From: Alicyclobacillaceae bacterium
GTDB lineage: Bacteria; Bacillota; Bacilli; Kyrpidiales; Kyrpidiaceae
NCBI GenBank assembly: GCA_029961045.1
Contig: JASBVN010000018.1
Coordinates: 1-64,000 of the forward strand
Length of the DNA stretch: 64,000 nucleotides
Direction of reading: 5' to 3'
Position numbers and translations under genes: made by a program. This document shows positions 1 to 9,163 of the stretch, in pieces; position 1 is the stretch's first letter; every line of letters begins with the position of its first letter. A model generated the notes under the pieces. The model was given only the letters and a program-made list of their open reading frames with translations, searched no databases and was not told the origin of the DNA.

Positions 1-24
1 GTTGCGGCTCGTCAGAGGCTAGCG

Positions 25-117
25 CTTCAATGGCGAACCGCTAGGCTGACGATGCCAACAAGAACCGAGATTAGCGTGAGCAATACCATTGCCACGCGAT
101 ACTCTTGGCGGTCCCGT
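25..117 (-). CDS. possible ~30-aa hydrophobic peptide (VRDRQEYRVAMVLLTLISVLVGIVSLAVRH), resembling small holin-like/type I toxin peptides; no canonical start at the Shine-Dalgarno position
   Basis: Reverse strand AAAGGAGG, 6-nt spacer, then a frame GTA CGG GAC ... CAT TGA encoding one TM helix; start codon would be GTA, so coding status is uncertain. Confidence 0.3.
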
Positions 118-219
118 ACGCATCGCCTCCTTTCGGGGTGGAATTCCCCCCGGCGGAGGCGAGCGTTTTCTTATCCGCCATTTCTATTCTACCAAAAATC
201 GCCGTTTTTCTCATAGAGA

Positions 220-241
220 GGGCCGGGATTACTCCCGGCCC
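220..241. other. perfect GC-rich inverted repeat (GGGCCGGGA-ttac-TCCCGGCCC)
   Basis: 9-bp perfect stem; no strong T-run on either side. Confidence 0.5.
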
Positions 242-275
242 GATTTAACTTACCGGGCGGGTGTTTTAGCCTTGC

Positions 276-309
276 AAAAGAAAAAAGCCCGCGTTCATTG
301 CGGGCCTTC
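276..309 (-). terminator. Rho-independent terminator
   Basis: Reverse strand GCCCGCaatgaacGCGGGCTTTTTTCTTTTG. Confidence 0.75.
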
Positions 310-721
310 GATAGCATCTTCGGTTGTAATGCTCAAAACGGAATTATGGACAGAAGGAAAACCACAATTTGCGGGACTAAGATTTCTTCGGCTGTTCCTC
401 TGCTTCGAAATCCGCGCCCTGTCTCAGAGTAGAAATGAGCACCAGTAGAAAATGATTACCTGCGGTACCAGAACGAACCACACCAGGTCCATTTGCGCTT
501 GGTGGAACGGGAAATCGGGTGGATAGGGCGAAGTATTGCCGCCGTTACCGCCGTATAGATTTACTAGCTGAACCTCCTTTTCGCCTTGGGTCTCGAATCG
601 TCTTCGCCGAAACTGTACAGTTGGTCTTCCGCTCTTTTTATTTTGACCAAAGGTAACAGGATCATCCCCTTCTGTCAATAGTAGTGGAGTGTTTATTATT
701 TTGGTTTCTTTGGTTTTTTAC

Positions 722-751
722 TTGACACCTGCGCCTTTCCTTGCTTACTAT
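722..751 (+). promoter_or_regulatory. sigma-A-type promoter for HTH regulator/MFS operon
   Basis: TTGACA (722-727), 18-bp spacer, TACTAT (746-751). Confidence 0.6.
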
Positions 752-785
752 GGTCTTCGATTATTGGATTTTTGGGTGATGGACA

Positions 786-1469
786 ATGCCCTTGACAGAG
801 CGCCGCAAGCAATTCCTGCAACACCTCATGGGCCTGTACCAAAAAACACAACAGCCCGTTCATTACGAAACCTTGGCCAACGCCGTGGGAGTCAGCAAGT
901 GGACAGCCTACGACATGTTGCGGGGGTTAGAAAAATTAGGATACCTATCCCGGGATTACCTGCACCCTCGCGGAGGAGTCGGGAGGTCCCAAGTCGTCTT
1001 CCGCCCCACGGAAAAGGCCGTTCAGCTGGTGTCCCGGATATGCGACAACCCCTCGTCCTCTCACGGGAATGAGACAGAAAGGGATATGATCCGGTTGTTG
1101 CAAGAATTGCAACGGGCGGAAATGGGCCTTGCCATGACCCGCCTGATCGAATCCGTGTCTCAAACCCCGAGCGGCATCACCTTTTGCCTTTCTCTATTGG
1201 GAGTGTTAAGTCTTTTTCTCAAGAATTTGGACGAACCGATCCGGGCGACCGTTGAGCACATGACCGCGAGTCTCGAAAGGCCGGAGGCTCGCATCCTCGT
1301 CTTCATCGGCGTCATGTTTGGGATCGTCATCCATTCGGTCAAGGGCGAACTTGGGCAGGAGACCGCCCGCCTGATTGGCCGCGCCCTTAGCAGCATCCAG
1401 GAGCTTTCGGAGGACGAGCGGGTGCGGCTGGCCGATTTTCTGTCCGAGGCGCTCCGGCAAGTCCAGTGA
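786..1469 (+). CDS. winged-HTH transcriptional regulator with hydrophobic C-terminal segments
   Basis: N-terminal HTH-like sequence (VHYETLANAVGVSKWTAYDMLRGLEKLGYLSRDY); followed 18 bp later by an MFS gene. Confidence 0.7.
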   Translation: MPLTERRKQFLQHLMGLYQKTQQPVHYETLANAVGVSKWTAYDMLRGLEKLGYLSRDYLHPRGGVGRSQVVFRPTEKAVQLVSRICDNPSSSHGNETERDMIRLLQELQRAEMGLAMTRLIESVSQTPSGITFCLSLLGVLSLFLKNLDEPIRATVEHMTASLERPEARILVFIGVMFGIVIHSVKGELGQETARLIGRALSSIQELSEDERVRLADFLSEALRQVQ

Positions 1470-1487
1470 GAGGCGAGGTGTCGCGCG

Positions 1488-3011
1488 TTGCAGAAATGGC
1501 TCGTACTCGTCGTAGTGGTCCTCGGGTTGTCGCTGGACCTTTTGGATATGACCATCGTGGAGGTAGCGATACCGGATATCATCAATCAATTCGGAACCGA
1601 TCTCCACTTGGCCCAATATGTGGTGACCGCATACATGATGACCATCGGACTGGTCGAACCGGTGACCGCCTACCTGGCCGATACTCGCGGCATGAAAAAA
1701 ATGTACATCTTCAGCCTGATTCTGTTTATCCTCGGTTCCGCGTTATGCGCCGAATCGTGGAGCATCGAGTCGTTGATCGCCTTCCGCGTCGTGCAGGCGG
1801 TAGGTGGAGGCATGATCATGCCATTGTCCATGGCCATCGTGCAAAAGGTCTTCGACAAACAGGAATTGCCGCTGGCCATGGGTCTAATGGGCATCCCCCT
1901 ATTGATCGCTCCCGCCGTCGGTCCGGTGGTGGGAGGATACCTGGTGGAACACGCCAGCTGGCAATGGATTTTTTGGCTGAACATTCCCGTGGGTGTACCG
2001 GCCGTCATCGCCTCCTGGTTCGTCTTGAGGGAATTTGAAACGATGCAGAAAAAATTTGACGGTCCCGGGTTCATCCTCTCGGCCGTAGGGTTTTCGACCC
2101 TTCTGCTCGCCATCAGCAACGGTCCGGAGGAAGGATGGAGTTCCCCCTCGATTGTCGGACTGTTTTTCCTTTCTTTCTCCAGCCTCATGCTCTTTGTGTG
2201 GGTCGAAACGATCGTCTCCGAGCCATTGCTGGACCTGCGCCTCTTCCGGCAGCGCATCTACACCTCCGCCACCGTGGTCACCTTTTTTTTCATGATGAGC
2301 CTCTTCGGAAGCCTGTATCTGGTGCCGCTGTTTTTGCAGCAATTGCGGGACATGGGCCCTGTGGAGACGGGGCTCGCCCTCATTCCCGAAGTGCTGGGGG
2401 CGGCGTTGTTGGTCCCGATCAGCGCGTTGCTCCTGCCGCGGGTGGGGGCCACTTGGCTGACCATCGCCGGTGTGGCCGTGATGACCGTCGGTATGATGCC
2501 CCTGACAACCCTCGAACTGGGCACCGACCTCCAGGCGCTCAAACAATATCTGGCCGTCATCGGATGCGGCCTCGGTCTCGGCATCATGCCGGCCGTGACA
2601 ATGGCTTACAATACTCTTCCCGACGTCTTGGTGAATCAGGGCTCGGCATTTTTAAACCTCATCCGGCAGATCGGCAGCGCCCTCGGCGTGGCGCTGTTGA
2701 CCACCATTCTCCAGGAACGACAACCCGTTTATTTGACCCGGTACGCCGAGTCCATCACCTTCGGATCTCCCGCCCAACAGGCGTGGAACGAAGCCGCCGG
2801 CGTCCTCCAGAGCACGGGCCATACACTCGAAGAAGCCCAGCAACTGACCACCGCCTACATGGTGCAAATCGTCGAAAAGGCTTCTGCCGTCCTGGCGTTC
2901 CACGACGCCTTTTTCGCCGCGCTGGTCTTCGGCCTGCTCAGCGCGATTCCGGCTCTCTTGCTCTATTCTCCACGCCCGGATCGCACATCCCCTGAAACGG
3001 GAGAGCAGTAA
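1488..3011 (+). CDS. DHA2 family (EmrB/QacA-type) MFS multidrug transporter
   Basis: 507-aa ORF, ~14 hydrophobic segments, motifs such as LDMTIVEVAIPDI and RVVQAVGGGMIMPLSMAIV; TTG start. Confidence 0.88.
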   Translation: MQKWLVLVVVVLGLSLDLLDMTIVEVAIPDIINQFGTDLHLAQYVVTAYMMTIGLVEPVTAYLADTRGMKKMYIFSLILFILGSALCAESWSIESLIAFRVVQAVGGGMIMPLSMAIVQKVFDKQELPLAMGLMGIPLLIAPAVGPVVGGYLVEHASWQWIFWLNIPVGVPAVIASWFVLREFETMQKKFDGPGFILSAVGFSTLLLAISNGPEEGWSSPSIVGLFFLSFSSLMLFVWVETIVSEPLLDLRLFRQRIYTSATVVTFFFMMSLFGSLYLVPLFLQQLRDMGPVETGLALIPEVLGAALLVPISALLLPRVGATWLTIAGVAVMTVGMMPLTTLELGTDLQALKQYLAVIGCGLGLGIMPAVTMAYNTLPDVLVNQGSAFLNLIRQIGSALGVALLTTILQERQPVYLTRYAESITFGSPAQQAWNEAAGVLQSTGHTLEEAQQLTTAYMVQIVEKASAVLAFHDAFFAALVFGLLSAIPALLLYSPRPDRTSPETGEQ

Positions 3012-3020
3012 ATCGGGACA

Positions 3021-3052
3021 CCAAAAAAGGGGGTCGCCCCCCCTTTTTTGGT
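3021..3052. terminator. bidirectional terminator between MFS gene and glmS
   Basis: CCAAAAAAGGGGGtcgCCCCCCCTTTTTTGG between convergent genes. Confidence 0.85.
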
Positions 3053-3075
3053 CCCGCCCGGTCCGGCCGGTCGCA

Positions 3076-4902
3076 TCACTCCACCGTCACACTCTTGGCC
3101 AGGTTGCGGGGCTTGTCGACGTCATTGCCCCGCTCCACCGCCGCGTAATAGGCGAGAAGTTGAAGGGGCACGGCCACCACCACCGGAGCGACCCAGGGAT
3201 TGGTGCGCGGGAGGTACAAAACCTCGTCCGCCACGGTGGCCATTTCGCCATCCCCGGCCCAGGTCAGGGCCAAGACGTACGCGTCCCGCGCCTTGACTTC
3301 CTTGATGTTGCTCACCGTCTTCTCGTAGAGGTGATCCTGGGTCGCCAGGGCGATCACGGGAACCCCTTCCGCGATGAGTGCGAGAGTCCCGTGTTTCAAT
3401 TCCCCCGCGGCGTAGGCCTCGGCGTGGATGTACGAAATTTCCTTGAGCTTGAGCGCGCCTTCCAGCGCGGCCACATAATCGAGTCCGCGCCCGATGAAGA
3501 AGGCGCTTTCCTTCCACGCGAACCGCCGGGCGAATTGCTTCATCGCGGGAGCGGTGTCCAACACCTTGGAGACCGCTTCCGGCAGCCCCCGCACCGCCTC
3601 CAAAATCCCGCGGATCGCCTCCGGATCGGCCGACCCGCGCAGCCGGGCGAGGTAGCACGCAAACAGGTAGAATGCCACCAGCTGGGTGGTATACGCTTTG
3701 GTCGAAGCCACCGCGATCTCCGGGCCGGCTTGAGTGATCACCACATCGTCCGCCTCCCGGGCCACGGAACTCCCCACCACGTTGGTAATCGCCAAAACCC
3801 TCCTCCCCCGGCTTTTGGCCTCCCGAAGGGCCGCCAGGGTATCGGCCGTTTCCCCCGACTGGCTGACGGCGATCACCAGCGTGTTCTCGGTGTACACCGG
3901 CTCGCGATAGCGGTACTCCGAGGCGACTTCCACTTCCACCGGAATCCGCGTCAATCTTTCTAGGATTTGGCGCCCCACCATCCCGGCGTGATAGGCCGTC
4001 CCGCAGGCGATGATGTGAATCCGGTCGATTTGCCTCGCCGTGTCCTCATCCCATCCGAGTTCCGGAAGGACCGCCCGGTTGTCCTCGGCCAGCCGGCCGG
4101 TGAGGGTGTCGGCGATGGCTTTCGGCTGTTCATAAATCTCCTTCAACATGAAATGCTCGTATCCGGCCTTTTCGGCGGCCGCCATGTCCCAGGTCACTTC
4201 GAGTACCTGTTTGTCCACCCCCGTTCCGTCGAGGCGGTAACAGGCCACCCGGGAAGCGGTCACGTCGGCCACTTCGCCTTCATCCAACACGTACACCCGC
4301 CGGGTGTACGAGAGGAGGGCCGGGATGTCGGAGGCGATAAAGTTCTCCCCCTCTCCGAGGCCGACCACCAGCGGACTGTGTTTGCGCACCGCCACTAAGC
4401 GATCCGGTTCCCGGACGCTCATCACGACCAGGGCGTAGGCCCCGCGCAGCCGGTTGGCCGCTTTCAACACCGTTCCCAACAAATCGCCGTCGTACAAAGA
4501 TTCGATGAGATGGGCGACCACTTCCGAATCGGTCTCGGAACGGAAGCGGTGGCCTTCCCGCCGGAGCTGTTCTCGCAACATCCGGTAGTTTTCAATAATC
4601 CCGTTATGGACAACTACGAAATGGCCGGAACAATCCTCGTGGGGATGAGCGTTTTCGTCCGACGGGCGTCCGTGGGTCGCCCACCGGGTGTGCCCAATGC
4701 CCACCGAACCCGGCAGGCCGTGCCCGTTCAACTGCTCTTCCAGGTTCGACAGACGCCCGAGGCGCTTTTTCACCCGAATGACCGAACCGTCATACACCGC
4801 GATCCCCGCCGAGTCATAACCCCTGTACTCCAGCTTTTCCAATCCCTGCAACAATACCGATTGTGCTTCCCGCGCGCCGATATAACCGACAATCCCGCAC
4901 AT
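3076..4902 (-). CDS. glmS: glutamine--fructose-6-phosphate aminotransferase (isomerizing)
   Basis: MCGIVGYIGAREAQSVLLQGLEKLEYRGYDSAG...; C-terminal DKPRNLAKSVTVE. Confidence 0.98.
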   Translation of the reverse strand: MCGIVGYIGAREAQSVLLQGLEKLEYRGYDSAGIAVYDGSVIRVKKRLGRLSNLEEQLNGHGLPGSVGIGHTRWATHGRPSDENAHPHEDCSGHFVVVHNGIIENYRMLREQLRREGHRFRSETDSEVVAHLIESLYDGDLLGTVLKAANRLRGAYALVVMSVREPDRLVAVRKHSPLVVGLGEGENFIASDIPALLSYTRRVYVLDEGEVADVTASRVACYRLDGTGVDKQVLEVTWDMAAAEKAGYEHFMLKEIYEQPKAIADTLTGRLAEDNRAVLPELGWDEDTARQIDRIHIIACGTAYHAGMVGRQILERLTRIPVEVEVASEYRYREPVYTENTLVIAVSQSGETADTLAALREAKSRGRRVLAITNVVGSSVAREADDVVITQAGPEIAVASTKAYTTQLVAFYLFACYLARLRGSADPEAIRGILEAVRGLPEAVSKVLDTAPAMKQFARRFAWKESAFFIGRGLDYVAALEGALKLKEISYIHAEAYAAGELKHGTLALIAEGVPVIALATQDHLYEKTVSNIKEVKARDAYVLALTWAGDGEMATVADEVLYLPRTNPWVAPVVVAVPLQLLAYYAAVERGNDVDKPRNLAKSVTVE

Positions 4903-4974
4903 AGGGGACATCCTCCTCGTGAAGCCCCCGGGACGTCCCACACGCGGGGCGGGCCCCCGTGCAGGCGCCGGGGG

Positions 4975-5179
4975 CACAAAAGTGTAGCGAGCCGCTCTGT
5001 TCGAAAGGTCTTTGTGCCTTCGTCGCCGAAGGTTTTCCCCCTTTCGTTACGGCGACAGAGCCGCGCCGGGAGGTATCCGCCGAATCCCTCGATGAACCTC
5101 CCCCTCGTCGACTGCCCGCCTCTCTCGAAGGGCGGCGCGCCGCCCTCCTCCGACCCGTCCCGCGGACAGTCCTGGCGCT
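4975..5179 (-). ncRNA. glmS ribozyme/riboswitch (GlcN6P-responsive self-cleaving leader)
   Basis: Reverse strand AGCGCCAGGACTG...CAGTCGACGAGGGGGAGGTTCATCGAGGGATTCGGCGGATACCTCCCGGC...GACAGAG/AACAGAGCGGC...; matches known glmS ribozyme core motifs and lies directly upstream of glmS. Confidence 0.92.
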
Positions 5180-5186
5180 TTCGACC

Positions 5187-5243
5187 TCAACCGAAAACCG
5201 GCAAACTTCCCTCCAACACCTCCACTTCCTCCGCCTTCTTCAT
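5187..5243 (-). CDS. possible 18-aa leader peptide MKKAEEVEVLEGSLPVFG upstream of the glmS ribozyme
   Basis: SD-like GAAAGGGGGTGGGA 0-4 nt before ATG; stop lies 7 nt before the ribozyme 5' end. Confidence 0.3.
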   Translation of the reverse strand: MKKAEEVEVLEGSLPVFG

Positions 5244-5387
5244 TCCCACCCCCTTTCAAATCTCACAAAACAGGCACACCGCCGCGCCGGCCGCAGGCCG
5301 CCGTAACCGCCGCCCCACAGCACCCCTTTCGCCCACTTTATGCGAGGAACGGCCGGAGGGTGCTCCGCTACCGACCGCGGCCCCGCC

Positions 5388-6770
5388 TCATGGAGCGGCG
5401 CCCAATGCTTCGCGGATCACCGCCGCCAGCTCCGCCGCGCAGGCCTCCACCACGTTTTCATCGGGCCCTTCGACCATCACCCGCACCAGCGGTTCCGTGC
5501 CCGACGGTCTGACCAACACGCGCCCTTCCTTTCCAAGCCGCTCTTCCGCCCTCCGCACCGCCTCCCGCACCGGACCGCTGCCGTCCAGTTTGGTCTTGTC
5601 CGCCACCCGGACGTTGACCAGCTTCTGCGGATAACGGGTCATGACGGACCGGAGCGCACTGAGGGGCCGGGCGGAGGCCACCATCGTATCCACCAGTTGA
5701 AGAGCCGTCAAAATCCCGTCGCCGGTGGTGTTGTGCCGGAGAAAGATCACGTGTCCGGACTGCTCCCCTCCGAGCACGTACCCGTTCCGCACCATTTCCT
5801 CCATGACGTAACGGTCTCCCACCGCGGTCCGCACCAGCGACACGCCCACTTCCCGCAGCGACTTCTCCAAGCCGGCGTTGCTCATCACCGTCGCCACGAC
5901 GGTATTGCCGTCCAGTTCCTCGCACTGCTTCAACCGCCTGGCACAAATGGCCAGCACATGATCTCCGTCGAGCACTTCGCCCTTTTCGTCCACGGCGATC
6001 AACCGGTCGGCGTCGCCGTCAAAGGAGAGGCCGACCTCTCCCCCGTGTCGCAACACCGCCTCCTGAATCACCTCCGGATGAGTCGAACCGCACCCGACGT
6101 TGATGTTGTCGCCGGTAGGCCGGTCGTGAAGCACCACCACTTCGGCGCCGAGGCTCCGAAAGACCTCCGGAGCGACCCGGTACGCCGCGCCTTCGGCGCA
6201 ATCCATGACGACCTTCAGCCCGTCGAAACGGGCTCGCACCGTCCCGGTCAAATACTGAACGTACCGGGCCACCCGATCTTGACCTTCGATCACCCGCCCC
6301 ACCCGCACGCCGGCCGGCCGCGGAATCCGCAGCCAGTACTCCTCCTCCATCCACTTCTGGATTTCATCTTCCACTTCGTCTAAGAGCTTGAATCCGTCCG
6401 GCCCGAAAAACTTGATGCCGTTGTCGTCCACCGGGTTGTGGGATGCGGAAATCATCGCCCCCGCCGCGCACGACAAAGATCGCGTCAGGTAGGCGACGCC
6501 GGGGGTCGGCACTACACCCAATCGCAACACGGAGACCCCGACGGATAGAATCCCCGCTATCAGAGCCGACTCGAGCAGATCTCCGGAAGCCCGCGTGTCC
6601 CGGCCTACCGCGATTTTCACCCCTCCGGACTCCCCCGCGGCGCCCGCATCCCTCTCCGCCCGCCGCGCCAGCACGTGCGCCGCCGCACGGCCGAGGCGAT
6701 AAGCCAACTCGGGCGTCAGATCCGCGTTGGCCACCCCTCGAACTCCGTCCGTCCCAAACAAACGTGCCAA
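5388..6770 (-). CDS. glmM: phosphoglucosamine mutase
   Basis: LARLFGTDGVRGVAN..., active site ISASHNPVDDNGIKFFG, LSFDGDADR, RPSGTEPLVRVMVEG; likely TTG start. Confidence 0.97.
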   Translation of the reverse strand: MARLFGTDGVRGVANADLTPELAYRLGRAAAHVLARRAERDAGAAGESGGVKIAVGRDTRASGDLLESALIAGILSVGVSVLRLGVVPTPGVAYLTRSLSCAAGAMISASHNPVDDNGIKFFGPDGFKLLDEVEDEIQKWMEEEYWLRIPRPAGVRVGRVIEGQDRVARYVQYLTGTVRARFDGLKVVMDCAEGAAYRVAPEVFRSLGAEVVVLHDRPTGDNINVGCGSTHPEVIQEAVLRHGGEVGLSFDGDADRLIAVDEKGEVLDGDHVLAICARRLKQCEELDGNTVVATVMSNAGLEKSLREVGVSLVRTAVGDRYVMEEMVRNGYVLGGEQSGHVIFLRHNTTGDGILTALQLVDTMVASARPLSALRSVMTRYPQKLVNVRVADKTKLDGSGPVREAVRRAEERLGKEGRVLVRPSGTEPLVRVMVEGPDENVVEACAAELAAVIREALGAAP

Positions 6771-7019
6771 GGTCCACTCCCCATTTCTCCCGAATGTGAC
6801 ACAGAACACACTTATTTTCTCATAGAGAGCAGAGGGCCTGCAAGAAATCGAGACGGAGAACCGGAACGGCAGGCGGAGCCAGCGGGAGCAACGGCGAGTC
6901 CGGCAGTCTTCATTTGGCGTCCGGATTGAAAACCACCCGGATTGGCCGGTTTCCGGTCCATTCGCGATTTTTACACCCCGCGGGCCGGCCGCACCGATAC
7001 CGGAACCGTGACCTCGACC

Positions 7020-7838
7020 TCATGCCGAAGACCTCCTGTGGAACAAAACAAAAATGCCTTTCTGCGGCTGGAACAGCGTGCGCAACATTTCCCGCAAGGC
7101 CTGCTCGTCCAAATCCCGGTTCAGCGTTCCTTCCACTGCCAAAGAAATTTGTCCGGTTTCCTCGGACACCACCACCGCCACCGCATCGGAGTGCTCGGAT
7201 AACCCCACTGCGGCCCGGTGGCGCGTTCCCAACTGCTTGGCCAGATCTTGGCTGTCGGACAGGGGCAACACACAACCGGCGGCCGCGATTCTCCCTTGCC
7301 GGATGATCACCGCCCCGTCGTGAAGGGGTGTGTTGGGAATAAAAATGTTGACCAATAGTTCGGCGCTCACCCGCGCATCCACCGGAATCCCCGTCTCCGC
7401 GTAATCGCCCAGCCCGGTCTCCCGTTCAAGGGCCACCAGCGCCCCGATGCGGTTTTTCGCCAAAATCTGCACGGCCCGGGTCAATTCGGTGATCCACCGG
7501 TCCGCTTCTCGCTCGCCGGAGGCCGGAAAAGACCATGAAAACAGCCGGCCGCGGCCCAATTGTTCCAAGGCTCGCCGCAACTCCGGCTGGAAAACCACGG
7601 GAATGGCGAACAGCCCGACGGTCAACGCCTTGTCCAGCAACCAGCTCATCGCCCGCAAGTGGAGGTAGCTGCTGAGGCCCGTCGCCACCAGAATCACCAC
7701 GATCCCTTTGAGCAGCTGGACTGCCCGGGTTCCCCGGATCAGGAGGATCATCCGGTATAAGACATAGGTCACCAGCAGAATATCCAACACATCGGTGATG
7801 ATATTAAAATGGCTCCATACACTCCAAAACCGCTCCAT
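7020..7838 (-). CDS. cdaA: diadenylate cyclase CdaA (DisA_N domain, membrane anchored)
   Basis: Three N-terminal TM segments then TPLHDGAVIIRQGRIAAAGCVLPLSDS, LGTRHRAAVGLSEHSDAVAVVVSEETG. Confidence 0.96.
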   Translation of the reverse strand: MERFWSVWSHFNIITDVLDILLVTYVLYRMILLIRGTRAVQLLKGIVVILVATGLSSYLHLRAMSWLLDKALTVGLFAIPVVFQPELRRALEQLGRGRLFSWSFPASGEREADRWITELTRAVQILAKNRIGALVALERETGLGDYAETGIPVDARVSAELLVNIFIPNTPLHDGAVIIRQGRIAAAGCVLPLSDSQDLAKQLGTRHRAAVGLSEHSDAVAVVVSEETGQISLAVEGTLNRDLDEQALREMLRTLFQPQKGIFVLFHRRSSA

Positions 7839-7920
7839 CCCGCACACCCGTCGCAAATTCATCCCTGTTCTAGTATTCGCCTCAAGGGGCCCATTTCCTT
7901 TCGGCCTACAGAATCCCCTC

Positions 7921-7961
7921 AAAAAATACAAAGGGCCTTCCATTTGGAAAAAGGAAGGCCC
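7921..7961 (-). terminator. terminator downstream of sat
   Basis: Reverse strand GGGCCTTCCtttttccaaatGGAAGGCCC followed by T-rich tract. Confidence 0.75.
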
Positions 7962-7987
7962 CACCGCCAATCAGCCGCCATCCTCAC

Positions 7988-9157
7988 TCATTGAACCTCC
8001 GCCCGCAATCCCTCCGCCAGTACTCGGGCCACCTCGGGACGAGAGAACTCCGGGGGAGGCAAAATCCCTTCCCGCAACATTTCGCGGACCTTGGTGCCGG
8101 ACAGCACCACCCGGTCTTCCGGAGCGTGGGGGCATGTCTTGGAAGAAGCCATTCCCCCGCAACTGCGGCAATAGAAACTATGTTCGAAAAACAACGGCGT
8201 GATGCCCAACTCTTCCGGAGCAAACCGGAGAAAAATTTTCTGGGCGTCGTAGGTGCCGTAGTAATTGCCCACCCCGGCGTGGTCGCGGCCCACGATGAAA
8301 TGGGAACAGCCGAAGTTCTTGCGGACCAGCGCGTGAAACACGGCTTCCCTCGGACCGGCATAGCGCATGGCGGCCGGAAACACTCCGAGCACCACCCGGT
8401 CCTTCGGATAGTAGCGGTCCAACAACACTTCGTAACTCCGAAGGCGCACGTCGGCGGGTATATCGTCGGCCTTGGTCTCCCCGACCAAAGGGTGGAGGAA
8501 CAACCCGTCGACGATTTCCATGGCGCACTTTTGGATGTACTCATGGGCGCGGTGGACCGGGTTGCGGGTCTGGAACCCGACGATGGTCCTCCACCCCAGC
8601 CGGCGAAACACCTCCCGAGCCTCCCGCGGTCTTAGCCAATATTTTTGAAAAATCCCCCGGTCGGATTCCCGCAACAGCCACACAGGGCCACCGACCCGCC
8701 AACGGGGCCGGGAAAAAAGTTTCCTCACCCCCGGATGAGCCTCGTCGGCCGTCCGGTACACCTCTTCCGCTTCGTTTTTCGGATCCACCGCGTAGACGTC
8801 TTCCACTTCGATCCATCCGTACAACACGCCGTCTTCCGCCCCGACCAGCCGCGCCCGCCGTCCGGGTCGCAGGGCACGCGCGGTGTCTTGATCCACCGGC
8901 AACGTGACAGGCAAACTCCACACCACGCCGTCCGCGAGGCGCATTTCGCCGACGACCCGTTCGTAATCCCGCCGGTTCATAAACCCCGTGAGGGGCGAGT
9001 AAGCGCCGACACCGATCATCTCCAAGTCGGAAAGGGCCCACCGGTCGAGGGCAATCTCAGGGCTTTCTTCGAATTCCCATTCCTGACACTTTGCCCCGTC
9101 CACCCGCCGGTCGACGAGAACTCCACCGTGGGGTGCCGTCAAATCGACCACTTGCAA
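7988..9157 (-). CDS. sat: sulfate adenylyltransferase (ATP sulfurylase)
   Basis: [49 protein letters not shown]. Confidence 0.96.
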   Translation of the reverse strand: MQVVDLTAPHGGVLVDRRVDGAKCQEWEFEESPEIALDRWALSDLEMIGVGAYSPLTGFMNRRDYERVVGEMRLADGVVWSLPVTLPVDQDTARALRPGRRARLVGAEDGVLYGWIEVEDVYAVDPKNEAEEVYRTADEAHPGVRKLFSRPRWRVGGPVWLLRESDRGIFQKYWLRPREAREVFRRLGWRTIVGFQTRNPVHRAHEYIQKCAMEIVDGLFLHPLVGETKADDIPADVRLRSYEVLLDRYYPKDRVVLGVFPAAMRYAGPREAVFHALVRKNFGCSHFIVGRDHAGVGNYYGTYDAQKIFLRFAPEELGITPLFFEHSFYCRSCGGMASSKTCPHAPEDRVVLSGTKVREMLREGILPPPEFSRPEVARVLAEGLRAEVQ

Positions 9158-9163
9158 CGCCTC

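Noticed and set aside
89-448. 119-aa + strand ORF at the left end
   Set aside because: Crosses two hairpins and low-similarity intergenic sequence; no RBS or protein-like composition.
206-6828. 15-mer ttttctcatagagag shared between ~206-221 and ~6814-6828
   Set aside because: A few exact 15-mer matches are expected by chance in 64 kb on both strands; context and flanking sequence differ.
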